A stretch of DNA of 15,265 nt. Origin: JAIOPA01 sp964655175 (GTDB lineage: Bacteria > Eisenbacteria > RBG-16-71-46). This document shows positions 1-7,044 of the stretch, piece after piece (within the stretch, counting starts at the first letter, position 1; every line of letters starts with the position of its first letter). Under the pieces are notes generated by a model, which was not told the origin of the DNA, did no database searches, and saw only the letters and a list, made by a program, of their open reading frames with translations. A program made the position numbers and the translations under genes. Location of the stretch: positions 1 to 15,265 of the forward strand of contig CAZZLY010000070.1 in NCBI GenBank assembly GCA_964655175.1. The letters run 5' to 3'.

Positions 1-872
1 GTGTTCATCTCCATGAAGTAGAACGAGCCGTCCTCGTCGTACAGGAACTCCATGGTGCCGGCGTTGCGATAGCCGATCGACGCGGCGCCGCGCGCGGCGA
101 GCTCGCCCATCGTCTTGCGCTGCTCGGGCGTGAGGATCGCGCTCGGCGCCTCCTCGATGAGCTTCTGGTGGTTGCGCTGCACCGAGCACTCGCGCTCACC
201 CAGATGCACGACGTTGCCCTGACCGTCGCCGAACAGCTGGATCTCGATGTGGCGCGGCTTGACGATGTACTTCTCGAGGTAGACCGCGTTGTTGTTGAAC
301 GCCGCGCCGGCCTCGGCCTGCGCGATGCCGAAGCCCTGCCGCAGCTGCTTCTCGTCCCACGCGATGCGCATGCCGCGGCCACCGCCGCCCGCGGACGCCT
401 TCACGATGACGGGGAAGCCGATCTGGCGGGCGATGCCGACCGCCTCCTCGACGTCGGTGAGGATGCCCTCGCTGCCCGGCACCATGGGCAGACCGGCCGC
501 CTTCATCGTGCGCTTGGCCTCGGCCTTGTCGCCCATGCGACGGATCATCTCGGGCGTCGGGCCGATGAACGTGAAGTTGCACGACTCGCACACCTCGACG
601 AAGTGCGCGTTCTCGGACAGGAAGCCGTAGCCCGGGTGGATCGCGTCGGCGCCCGTGACCTCGGCGGCCGCGATCAGGCGGGCGATGTGGTTGTACGACT
701 GCGCCGGCGCGGGCGGACCGATGCACACGGACTCGTCCGCGAGCCGCACGTGGAGACTGTCGCGATCGGCCTCGCTGAACACGGCGACGGTGGCGACGTC
801 GAGTTCGCGGCAGGCGCGGATGATGCGCATCGCGATCTCGCCGCGATTGGCGATGAGGACCTTCTTGAACAT
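1..872 (-). CDS. accC: Biotin carboxylase subunit of acetyl-CoA carboxylase (3' end cut by window edge)
   Basis: AccC carboxylates the biotin on AccB using ATP and bicarbonate, the first half-reaction of malonyl-CoA synthesis in the cytoplasm. The visible 290 codons begin MFKKVLIANRGEIAMRI, the family's classic N-terminus, and include HPGYGFLSEN at about 79-88. The ATP-grasp part shows K116 and K158, the glycine loop AGGGGRGM at 161-168, H208, the RNHQK stretch at 233-237, E275, and FMEMN at 286-290, just before the edge. Family proteins are about 450 residues, so roughly the last third is missing. The ATG at 872 is chosen because it gives the conserved start; an AGAGG lies about 9 bases upstream. 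The gene begins 12 bp after the ATPase gene stop, so the two are almost certainly co-transcribed. No key residue seen is altered. The identification is very secure. Confidence 0.97.
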   Translation of the reverse strand, partial: MFKKVLIANRGEIAMRIIRACRELDVATVAVFSEADRDSLHVRLADESVCIGPPAPAQSYNHIARLIAAAEVTGADAIHPGYGFLSENAHFVEVCESCNFTFIGPTPEMIRRMGDKAEAKRTMKAAGLPMVPGSEGILTDVEEAVGIARQIGFPVIVKASAGGGGRGMRIAWDEKQLRQGFGIAQAEAGAAFNNNAVYLEKYIVKPRHIEIQLFGDGQGNVVHLGERECSVQRNHQKLIEEAPSAILTPEQRKTMGELAARGAASIGYRNAGTMEFLYDEDGSFYFMEMN

Positions 873-884
873 GGGGGTCGGCCT

Positions 885-2081
885 CTAGTCCCGCGACATC
901 CAGTCGGGGCGTCCGGACGCCGAGGCGCCCGTCGGGGGTGGATTACCGGGTGCGGGGCTCGCGGTCCCGGCCTCGGCACCGGCGGCCTCGATGGGCTGCC
1001 AGGTGCGGTCCGAGGTGCCGGCGATGCCCTTGAGCTTGAGTGCCAGCTCGTTCGGGTTGTTGCAGTTCTTGAGCGCGTCCTCCTCGCTGATCAGGCCCTC
1101 GCGCAGCAGCGCCAGCACGGACTGGTCGAACGTCTGCATGCCGTACTGCGTCACACCCTCGGCGATGAGCGAGTGCATGAGCGGGGTCTTCTCGGGGTCG
1201 AGGATGTACTCGCGCACGGTCGGCGTGGAGACCAGCACCTCGACGGCCGGGATGCGGCCGGCGCCGTCCTTGCGCGGGATGAGACGCTGCGAGATCACCG
1301 CGCGCAGGTTCGAGGCGAGTCCGAGCCGGACCTCCTCGTGCTGGTGCGGCGGGTAGAACGACACGATGCGCTGCAGGCTCTGCACGACGTCGGTGGTGTG
1401 CAGCGTGCTCATGACCACGTGCCCCGTGTCGGCCGCCATGAGCGCGGTGGACATGGTCTCGTAGTTGCGGATCTCGCCCACCAGGATGATGTCCGGGTCC
1501 TGACGCAGCACGTAGCGCAGACCGTCCTGGAACGACGCGGTGTCGAGCCCGACCTCGCGCTGGTGGATGAACGACATGCGATCGCGGTGCAGGAACTCGA
1601 TCGGGTCCTCGACCGTGATCACGTTGCGCGTGGTCGTGCGGTTGATCGTGTCGATCATCGCGGCGAGCGTCGTGGACTTGCCCGAACCCGTGCGGCCGGT
1701 GACCAGGATGAGGCCGCGCGGTTCGAACGCCAGCTCACGGATGATCGGCGGCAGCCCCAGGTCGTCGAGCGTCGGCACCTCGACCGGCACGTGGCGCAGG
1801 GCCATGGCGGGCGTGCCGCGCTGCATGAAGATGTTGGCGCGGAATCGCGCCAGCCCCGAGACGCCGAACGCGAAGTCGATCTCGTGGTGCTTCTGGAAGT
1901 GCGCCAGCTGTTCGGGGCTCAGCAGTTCCTGACAGGAGCGGTGCAGGTCGTCCGAGGTCGGCGCCGGCTCGTCGAGCGTGTAGAGCACACCGTCCACGCG
2001 GACCACCGGCGGCGTCCCGGCCTTCAGATGCAGATCGCTCGCCCGCGCCGCGATCATCTTCTCGAGCACGCTGCGGATCAT
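885..2081 (-). CDS. pilT: PilT/PilU-family type IV pilus retraction ATPase
   Basis: This is a hexameric secretion-type ATPase of the class that powers pilus retraction at the cytoplasmic face of the inner membrane. In its 398 residues I see an N-terminal PAS-like domain (ASDLHLKAGTPP at 14-25). The catalytic motifs follow: Walker A GRTGSGKST at 129-137, Asp box VEDPIE at 157-162, Walker B DIILVGEIR at 197-205, and His box TGHVVMSTLHT at 219-229. GMQTFDQS at 314-321 resembles PilU, while the Walker B and His boxes read like PilT, so I cannot separate the two paralogues. The last 35 or so residues are a Pro/Ala/Gly-rich tail. The ATG at 2081 has a GGGGGAG ribosome-binding site. It lies between accB and accC with no other pilus gene in view. 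An unrelated GspE/PilB role is unlikely, because the protein is short and lacks the PilB N-domain. Confidence 0.92.
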   Translation of the reverse strand: MIRSVLEKMIAARASDLHLKAGTPPVVRVDGVLYTLDEPAPTSDDLHRSCQELLSPEQLAHFQKHHEIDFAFGVSGLARFRANIFMQRGTPAMALRHVPVEVPTLDDLGLPPIIRELAFEPRGLILVTGRTGSGKSTTLAAMIDTINRTTTRNVITVEDPIEFLHRDRMSFIHQREVGLDTASFQDGLRYVLRQDPDIILVGEIRNYETMSTALMAADTGHVVMSTLHTTDVVQSLQRIVSFYPPHQHEEVRLGLASNLRAVISQRLIPRKDGAGRIPAVEVLVSTPTVREYILDPEKTPLMHSLIAEGVTQYGMQTFDQSVLALLREGLISEEDALKNCNNPNELALKLKGIAGTSDRTWQPIEAAGAEAGTASPAPGNPPPTGASASGRPDWMSRD

Positions 2082-2154
2082 GACACTCCCCCCGTCCTGC
2101 GGCCGTCCTGGCGCGCGGGGCCCGGTCGCACCGTGGTGGTGCCCAGGACCCGGC

Positions 2155-2716
<562 letters not shown>

Positions 2717-2724
<8 letters not shown>

Positions 2725-3160
2725 GGGGTTCCATCCGATCGAGAAGGCCTCTCAGGGCCAGGAGATAACTGTCCGCTCCGAAGCCCGCGACGACGCCGAG
2801 CGAAGCCCCGGCGGTCAGCGAGACGTGGCGGAACGGATCACGGGCATGCGGATTCGAAACGTGCACTTCGACCGTCGGGAGGCCGGCGCCCGCGATGGCG
2901 TCGCGCAAGGCGACGCTCGTGTGCGTCAGGCCACCCGGGTTGAAGAGCACCCCATCACAACGACCACGGGCCTGGTACAACGCGTCGATGAGGACCCCCT
3001 CGTGCGCGCTCTGCAGGCTCTCGACCTCACAGCCGAGTTCCCGCGCCAGCGCGGACAGGCGGGACGTCACCTCGTCCAGCGTCACGTGACCGTAGATCCC
3101 CGGCTCGCGGGTACCGAGTGCCTGGAGGTTGGGGCCGTGCAGGATCAGGATTCGTCGCAT
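2717..3160 (-). CDS. aroQ: Type II 3-dehydroquinate dehydratase
   Basis: AroQ dehydrates 3-dehydroquinate to 3-dehydroshikimate, the third step of the shikimate pathway. The 147 residues match the usual length of about 145. Family motifs are clear: HGPNLQALGTREP at 8-20 with catalytic R18, catalytic Y23 in IYG, NPGGLTHTSVA at 74-84, and the E98/H100 region EVHVSNPHARDPFRH at 98-112. One variation is QSAHEG at 50-55, where many members have QSNHEG. The reading frame is open further upstream to 3259, but the ATG at 3160 is chosen because it gives the conserved N-terminus and follows a GAGGGTGG ribosome-binding site. That site overlaps the aroB stop, and the gap between the two genes is 10 bp. 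Its stop overlaps the accB start. Acting directly after AroB, it forms a two-gene unit for consecutive reactions. Confidence 0.95.
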
Positions 3161-3170
3161 CGGTCCACCC

Positions 3171-4283
3171 TCAGGCGCGCGTCGGCCGCGCGCCGGCATG
3201 CACCAGCGCGGACCGTACGAGTCGGGAGTCCACAGCGCGCGGGACGCTAGCACCCCCAATTTGGGGCGTCAATATCCAGCGGACCGTCCCGGAGGCCCGC
3301 TTCTTGTCCTGTAACATGCATTCCTGCAACCGCTTGAGCGAGACCGACGGCATCCGGACGGGCAGTCCGAGGTGGTCCAGGGCCGCCTCGAGGCGCACCT
3401 GCGACTCCGGCGCGAGTCCCGCGGCCTTCACCGAGAGGCCGGCCGCCACCCGCATGCCGATCGCGACCGCCTCGCCGTGGAGCAGGCCGCGGTAGTCGAG
3501 GGCCGCTTCCAGGGCGTGGCCGACGGTGTGTCCGAAGTTGAGCGCCGCGCGCCCCCCGCCCTCGCGCTCGCGCTCGTCGGCCTGCACGACGCGGGCCTTG
3601 GCCGCGATCGAGCGGGCGACCGCACCCGCGAGCGCGGCCGGTTCGCCGTCGGCGAGGTCGTCGAGCCGGGCCTCGAGCCAGCGCCAGAGCGCGGCGTCCA
3701 CGGCGAAGCCGGTCTTGACCACCTCGGCGAGCCCGTTGCGGCGGTGCCGCGCGGGGAGCGTGGCGAGCAGGTCGGGGTCCACGAGCACGCCCGCGGGCTG
3801 ATGGAACGCGCCGACGAGATTCTTGCCCGCCCCCAGGTCGATCGCGGTCTTGCCGCCCACGCTGGCGTCCACCTGCGCCAGCAGGCTCGTGGGCACGCCC
3901 ACCCACGGCACCCCGCGCAGCCACGTCGCGGCGGCGAAGCCCGCCAGGTCGCCGACGACGCCGCCGCCGAGCGCGACCACCGCCCCGTCGCGCCCGAGCC
4001 CCGCCTGCGCGAACGCCGCCCACACGCGCGCGAGCACCCCCGCGCGCTTGGCGGCCTCGCCGCTCGGGACCATGACCGTGTCCACCGCGAGGCCGGCCTT
4101 GCGCAACGACGCCAGTGCCGCCTCGCCGTGGAACCTCGCGACGCGTGGGTCGGTCACCAGGACGACGTGGCGCGCTCGGGTCACGCGCCGGGCGAAGGCA
4201 CCGAGATGCGAAAGCCCACCGCGCTCGAGACGGACGTCGGAACGCGCGGGCGAGCCGGGGAAGCGCAGCACGAGGGTCGTCAT
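3171..4283 (-). CDS. aroB: 3-dehydroquinate synthase
   Basis: AroB converts DAHP to 3-dehydroquinate, the second step of the shikimate pathway, using NAD and a divalent metal. The 370-residue protein shows the NAD-binding run GGGVVGDLAGF at 106-116 and the signature PTSLLAQVDASVGGK at 131-145. GAGKNLVGAFHQP follows at 151-163. The metal ligands are visible as E187 in NGLAEVVK, H252 in NFGHTVGH and H269 in HGEAVAIG. The frame is open upstream to 4355, but I start at the ATG at 4283 because MTTLVLRFPG begins the conserved region. Its ribosome-binding site is weak (GCGGG). A 75-bp gap separates it from the protease-like gene upstream, so a local promoter cannot be excluded. The only candidate I see is TATGCT just before the ATG, without a convincing -35. 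Confidence 0.95.
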   Translation of the reverse strand: MTTLVLRFPGSPARSDVRLERGGLSHLGAFARRVTRARHVVLVTDPRVARFHGEAALASLRKAGLAVDTVMVPSGEAAKRAGVLARVWAAFAQAGLGRDGAVVALGGGVVGDLAGFAAATWLRGVPWVGVPTSLLAQVDASVGGKTAIDLGAGKNLVGAFHQPAGVLVDPDLLATLPARHRRNGLAEVVKTGFAVDAALWRWLEARLDDLADGEPAALAGAVARSIAAKARVVQADEREREGGGRAALNFGHTVGHALEAALDYRGLLHGEAVAIGMRVAAGLSVKAAGLAPESQVRLEAALDHLGLPVRMPSVSLKRLQECMLQDKKRASGTVRWILTPQIGGASVPRAVDSRLVRSALVHAGARPTRA

Positions 4284-4358
4284 GCCCGCAGCATACACGC
4301 GCGCGGACCGCCCATGCACGCGGGACGCACGGCCCCGCGTACGACTTCGGCGCACGAC

Positions 4359-5576
4359 TCAGCGCGTGACGCGCTCCGCCGAATCGCGCACGCCGCGCAC
4401 CGTGCGCGACGTCCGCGCCTCGAACGCGGTCGGTGCGGTGGTGGCACCGTTCACCCCCACCGCCGCGGGCGCATCCACTCGCATCCACGACGGGATCGCA
4501 CTCGGGGCCTCGTCGAGTCTCACACGACCCTCACGACCGAGTTCGTCGCGCACCCACACGAGCTTCACCTCGGCGGCGGGACCCGCGACCGCGACCCAGC
4601 GCGCCAACTGCTCGGAGTACTCCACCTTCTCGCCGTTGAACGCCACGATGAGGTCGCCCTTGCGCAACCCCAACCGCGCGGCGGGGCCGTTGGGCGCCAC
4701 GGTCTCGACGAGCGCACCGATCGGCACGCGGTCGGACGGACCGCCGGCGCCGTTCACGAACACGCTGCGCGTGGACACGCCGAGCATGCCGTGACGCACG
4801 CGGCCGAACCTCGCCAGACCGTCCAGGAACGGCACGATGTCCTCGACCGGGATCGCGAAGCTCATGCCGCCCGGACGCCGCTCGGCCCGTTCGCGGTTGC
4901 CCGGGGCGGACGGCGAACCCAGTTCGCCCTGCACCAGCCCCAGCAGTTCGCCGCGCGAGTTGAGCGCCGCGCCACCGCTGTTGCCCGGATACACCTCGTT
5001 GGTCAGCTGCAGCAGGCTCGTGCCCGGCTCGGCGAAGCGCATCGCCACCGTGCCCACCGACTGCGTCGGGGCGCTGCGGTACGACGAGCCCAGCGCGATG
5101 ACCCAATCGCCGCTCTCCCCCGGCTCGGCCGACAACGGCAGCGACGGCAGCTCGAGTCCCTGCGTGCCGAGCAACGCGAGATTGCGCACCGGATCGAGCC
5201 CGATCACGCGCGCCTCGACCTCGAGCTTGTTGTCGGTGACCACGTACACGCGCGAGGCGCCGAGCACCACGGTCGCGGTCGTCAGGACCTCGTGCGCCGA
5301 GACCGCCGCCCCCGAACCCACGCGACTGTGCGCGCGCTTCGGGGTCCCGGGCCGCGCCGCGACGTCGCGCTGCGCGATGACCGTGACCATGCACGGACGC
5401 GCGCGCTTGGCGATGCGATCGACGTCGGCCTCGAACGCCGACAGCGTGCCCTGCGCGCGCACGGGCGCGACGCACGGCGGGCACAGCGCGAGCAACGCGA
5501 CCACGAGCCCCGCGAGCGCCGACACGCGCACGCCCCGTCCGAGGACGGGGCGCGGACGACGACGCAGGAGACCCAT
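4359..5576 (-). CDS. Secreted HtrA/DegP-like trypsin-fold protein with PDZ domain, catalytic His and Asp replaced (predicted pseudoprotease)
   Basis: This 405-residue protein has the HtrA layout. A signal peptide (about 1-41, basic start, hydrophobic 19-33, likely cleavage after VRA) is followed by a trypsin-like domain (about 45-250) and one PDZ domain (about 262-355). The nucleophile motif PGNSGG (197-202, S200) is intact, and MSFAIPVEDIVPF (238-250) is the usual segment before the PDZ. The catalytic His position reads LTTATVV, so residue 102 is Thr. The catalytic Asp position reads DPVRNLALL, so residue 132 is Asn. I checked both codons (ACC and AAT) on the minus strand. On family knowledge this should abolish normal proteolysis; a binding, scaffold or sensor role is inference. 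The ATG at 5576 has a GAGG ribosome-binding site and lies 8 bp after the anti-sigma stop, so it is co-expressed with the sigma module. A noncanonical active site remains possible. Confidence 0.88.
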   Translation of the reverse strand: MGLLRRRPRPVLGRGVRVSALAGLVVALLALCPPCVAPVRAQGTLSAFEADVDRIAKRARPCMVTVIAQRDVAARPGTPKRAHSRVGSGAAVSAHEVLTTATVVLGASRVYVVTDNKLEVEARVIGLDPVRNLALLGTQGLELPSLPLSAEPGESGDWVIALGSSYRSAPTQSVGTVAMRFAEPGTSLLQLTNEVYPGNSGGAALNSRGELLGLVQGELGSPSAPGNRERAERRPGGMSFAIPVEDIVPFLDGLARFGRVRHGMLGVSTRSVFVNGAGGPSDRVPIGALVETVAPNGPAARLGLRKGDLIVAFNGEKVEYSEQLARWVAVAGPAAEVKLVWVRDELGREGRVRLDEAPSAIPSWMRVDAPAAVGVNGATTAPTAFEARTSRTVRGVRDSAERVTR

Positions 5577-5584
5577 GGACGACC

Positions 5585-6199
5585 TCAGAAGGAGATCACC
5601 GTCTGCTCGCCCTGCACGCCGGCGGGCATGTGCGCCACCGCCTGCGCACGGCCGCGATGCAGCACGACCGGATCGAGGATGAACTCGACGTCCTCGGCGT
5701 GATCGAAGATCTCGTCGGAGACGCGGGTGGCCACCGCGGGCTTCGCGGCCGAGGTCGGCGCGGGCGCGGACGGCGCGGCCGGCTCGGCCACCGCGACGAG
5801 ACGCGGCTGCGACACCGGCGCGGTGCGCGTGGCGAATCCGGTCGGGGTCGCGGGACCGCGCGAGCCGAGCATCGGGGCGAGCATGACGCCGGCCACGACG
5901 AGCACGCCGGCGGCGGCGGCGATCGGCACCCACGCCGGACGCGACGACACGATCACGACGCGATCGGGCACCGCCGTCGCGCGCCGGGCCGCCGCGAGCG
6001 CGCGCTCGGGCAGGTCGGCCGCCATCTCGACGCGCGGCAGCGCGCCCGCCAACTCGAGGGCGCGAGCGAACCCCTCGTAGTGCGTGCGGCAACCGTCGCA
6101 ACCGGCGAGATGCGCGTCGAACCACTCGCGCTCGGCCTGCGTGACCTCGTCATCCCAGTACGCACCGGCGAGGCGCCGGACCTGGTCACAATGCGTCAT
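5585..6199 (-). CDS. Anti-sigma factor with N-terminal zinc finger and single transmembrane segment
   Basis: This protein is likely to hold the neighbouring ECF sigma factor inactive at the inner membrane. It has 204 residues. An N-terminal zinc-binding anti-sigma domain has C4 and the HLAGCDGC motif (H30, C34, C37). A cytoplasmic linker follows, then one hydrophobic span at about 90-112, and an extracytoplasmic part from about 113 to 204. That outer part is first Ala/Pro-rich. It ends in a more ordered-looking segment containing DHAEDVEFILDPVVLHRG (166-183) and GVQGEQTVISF (194-204), which I do not recognise. The ATG at 6199 overlaps the sigma stop as ATGA and is preceded by AGGA, so translation is coupled and the two proteins should be made in a fixed ratio. 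The family is zf-HC2 type; it is not a clear RseA homologue. The role is inferred from domain plus position. Confidence 0.88.
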   Translation of the reverse strand: MTHCDQVRRLAGAYWDDEVTQAEREWFDAHLAGCDGCRTHYEGFARALELAGALPRVEMAADLPERALAAARRATAVPDRVVIVSSRPAWVPIAAAAGVLVVAGVMLAPMLGSRGPATPTGFATRTAPVSQPRLVAVAEPAAPSAPAPTSAAKPAVATRVSDEIFDHAEDVEFILDPVVLHRGRAQAVAHMPAGVQGEQTVISF

Positions 6200-6819
6200 G
6201 TCGCATCCTGCTGATCGATCAGCGGCTGGAGTTTGTGCTGCAGCATGCCGCGGGCGCGATTGATGCGGGAGCGGACCGTGCCTCCCGGCAGACCGAGCAC
6301 CTCGGCGATCTCCTCGTACGACAGTCCCTCGATGTCGCGCAGCACCAACGCGAGCCGGTACTTCTCCGGCACCGTCGCGATCGCGCGCGCGACCTCCCCC
6401 TGGAGCTGTTCGCGTTCCAGTCCCGCCTCGCGCCCCTCCCGGGGGTCGGCGAGCTGCGGCAGACTGTCCGAGAACACCTCGGTGAGGGCATCCAACGAGA
6501 ACCAGTTGCGTCGACGCACCCGCCGCCGGATCTCGTTCTTCGCGAGGTTCGCGGCGATGGTGAACAACCACGTGGAGAAGCGGGCCCCCCGGCGGTAGTT
6601 GCGGCGGTGCGTGTAGACACGCACGAAGCACTCCTGCGCCAGGTCGTCCACGTTCTCCCGGTCGTTGATCACCCGGGCGATGAGGTTGCCCACACGGCCC
6701 TGGAACCGGCGGACGAGCTCGGTGAACGCTCGTTCGTCGTCCTCGGCGACCCGCGCCATCAGATCCTCGTCGGAGAGGCTCACGATGGTGGGCGGCAGGG
6801 GATCACGGTCTGGGGCCAA
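6196..6819 (-). CDS. ECF (RpoE-like) RNA polymerase sigma factor
   Basis: This is a group 4 (ECF) sigma factor that directs RNA polymerase to a dedicated promoter set, probably for envelope stress. Region 2 spans about 20-105, with DDLAQECFVRVYTH at 58-71 and FSTWLFTIAANLAKNEIRR at 81-99. Region 4 spans about 145-200, with GLSYEEIAEVLGLPGGTVRS at 165-184. The C-terminal HKLQPLI is reminiscent of E. coli RpoE. The 207-residue length is normal. I start at TTG 6819 because GAGG lies 7 bases upstream; the alternative GTG at 6783 has no visible ribosome-binding site. A TTG start may limit translation. The gene is followed by a 4-bp overlap with the anti-sigma gene. Its upstream region carries sigma-E-type promoter elements, which suggests autoregulation. 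The exact subgroup is uncertain. Confidence 0.93.
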   Translation of the reverse strand: MAPDRDPLPPTIVSLSDEDLMARVAEDDERAFTELVRRFQGRVGNLIARVINDRENVDDLAQECFVRVYTHRRNYRRGARFSTWLFTIAANLAKNEIRRRVRRRNWFSLDALTEVFSDSLPQLADPREGREAGLEREQLQGEVARAIATVPEKYRLALVLRDIEGLSYEEIAEVLGLPGGTVRSRINRARGMLQHKLQPLIDQQDAT

Positions 6820-6840
6820 GTGGGGACCTCACGTGACGGT

Positions 6841-6875
6841 TCATACCCCGGACGGGGGCGGAAGTTCCCGGTTCC
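6841..6875 (-). promoter_or_regulatory. Candidate autoregulatory ECF/sigma-E-type promoter, two overlapping versions
   Basis: On the minus strand, GGAACTT (6868-6862) is followed by a 16-base spacer and TATGA (6845-6841). This fits the known E. coli sigma-E pattern, GGAACTT at -35 with a -10 near TCTGA. A second GGAAC (6875-6871) is followed by a 16-base spacer and CGTC (6854-6851), the generic ECF pattern. The two -35 boxes form a direct repeat of GGGAAC. For the first version the start site would fall near 6834, leaving a leader of about 15 bases that still contains the GAGG site. The match is seen directly; use by the downstream sigma factor is inference. Confidence 0.6.
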
Positions 6876-6946
6876 CGCTGCGACCGGGCGAACGGGCCGG
6901 TCCTGCGGCGAGGGGCTGCCGCAGCATGGGAGGACGGGTCCCCTCC

Positions 6947-6976
6947 ATCATCCCGCGTCGCGCCAAGCACTGACAA
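6947..6976 (-). promoter_or_regulatory. Weak candidate housekeeping promoter upstream of the sigma gene
   Basis: In a less GC-rich pocket, TTGTCA (6976-6971) is followed by an 18-base spacer and GATGAT (6952-6947), resembling TTGACA and TATAAT with five and four matching bases. It could give basal transcription of the sigma/anti-sigma operon. The -10 is poor and the spacing is at the long end, so this is tentative. The rest of the 225-bp gap (6820-7044) holds short GC-rich inverted repeats near the TPR gene stop, for example GACCCG/CGGGTC at 7023-7036, without a T-run. Confidence 0.25.
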
Positions 6977-7044
6977 GACAAACCCTTGTGCCGTCGCCAC
7001 CGCCCGCCCGGCCGACGGGCCGGACCCGCACGGGTCGTGCGCGC

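Noticed and set aside
2092..2110. Eight-base direct repeat (CCGTCCTG) in the accB-ATPase gap, plus a 5-bp hairpin nearby
   Set aside because: Too short in GC-rich sequence to distinguish from chance; no regulator site is recognised.
3372..5702. Long plus-strand open frame of 776 codons opposite aroB and the protease-like gene
   Set aside because: Same low-complexity Arg/His composition, no recognisable domain, and it spans two real genes and their gap.
5577..6125. Upstream extension of the protease-like frame to 6125
   Set aside because: The extra residues overlap the anti-sigma gene and are Arg/Ala-rich. The ATG at 5576 begins a clear signal peptide with a GAGG site.
6841..6951. Small minus-strand frame of 36 codons (MMEGTRPPML...) upstream of the sigma gene
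   Set aside because: No ribosome-binding site, no recognisable motif, and it covers the promoter candidates. Kept only as a remote leader-peptide possibility.
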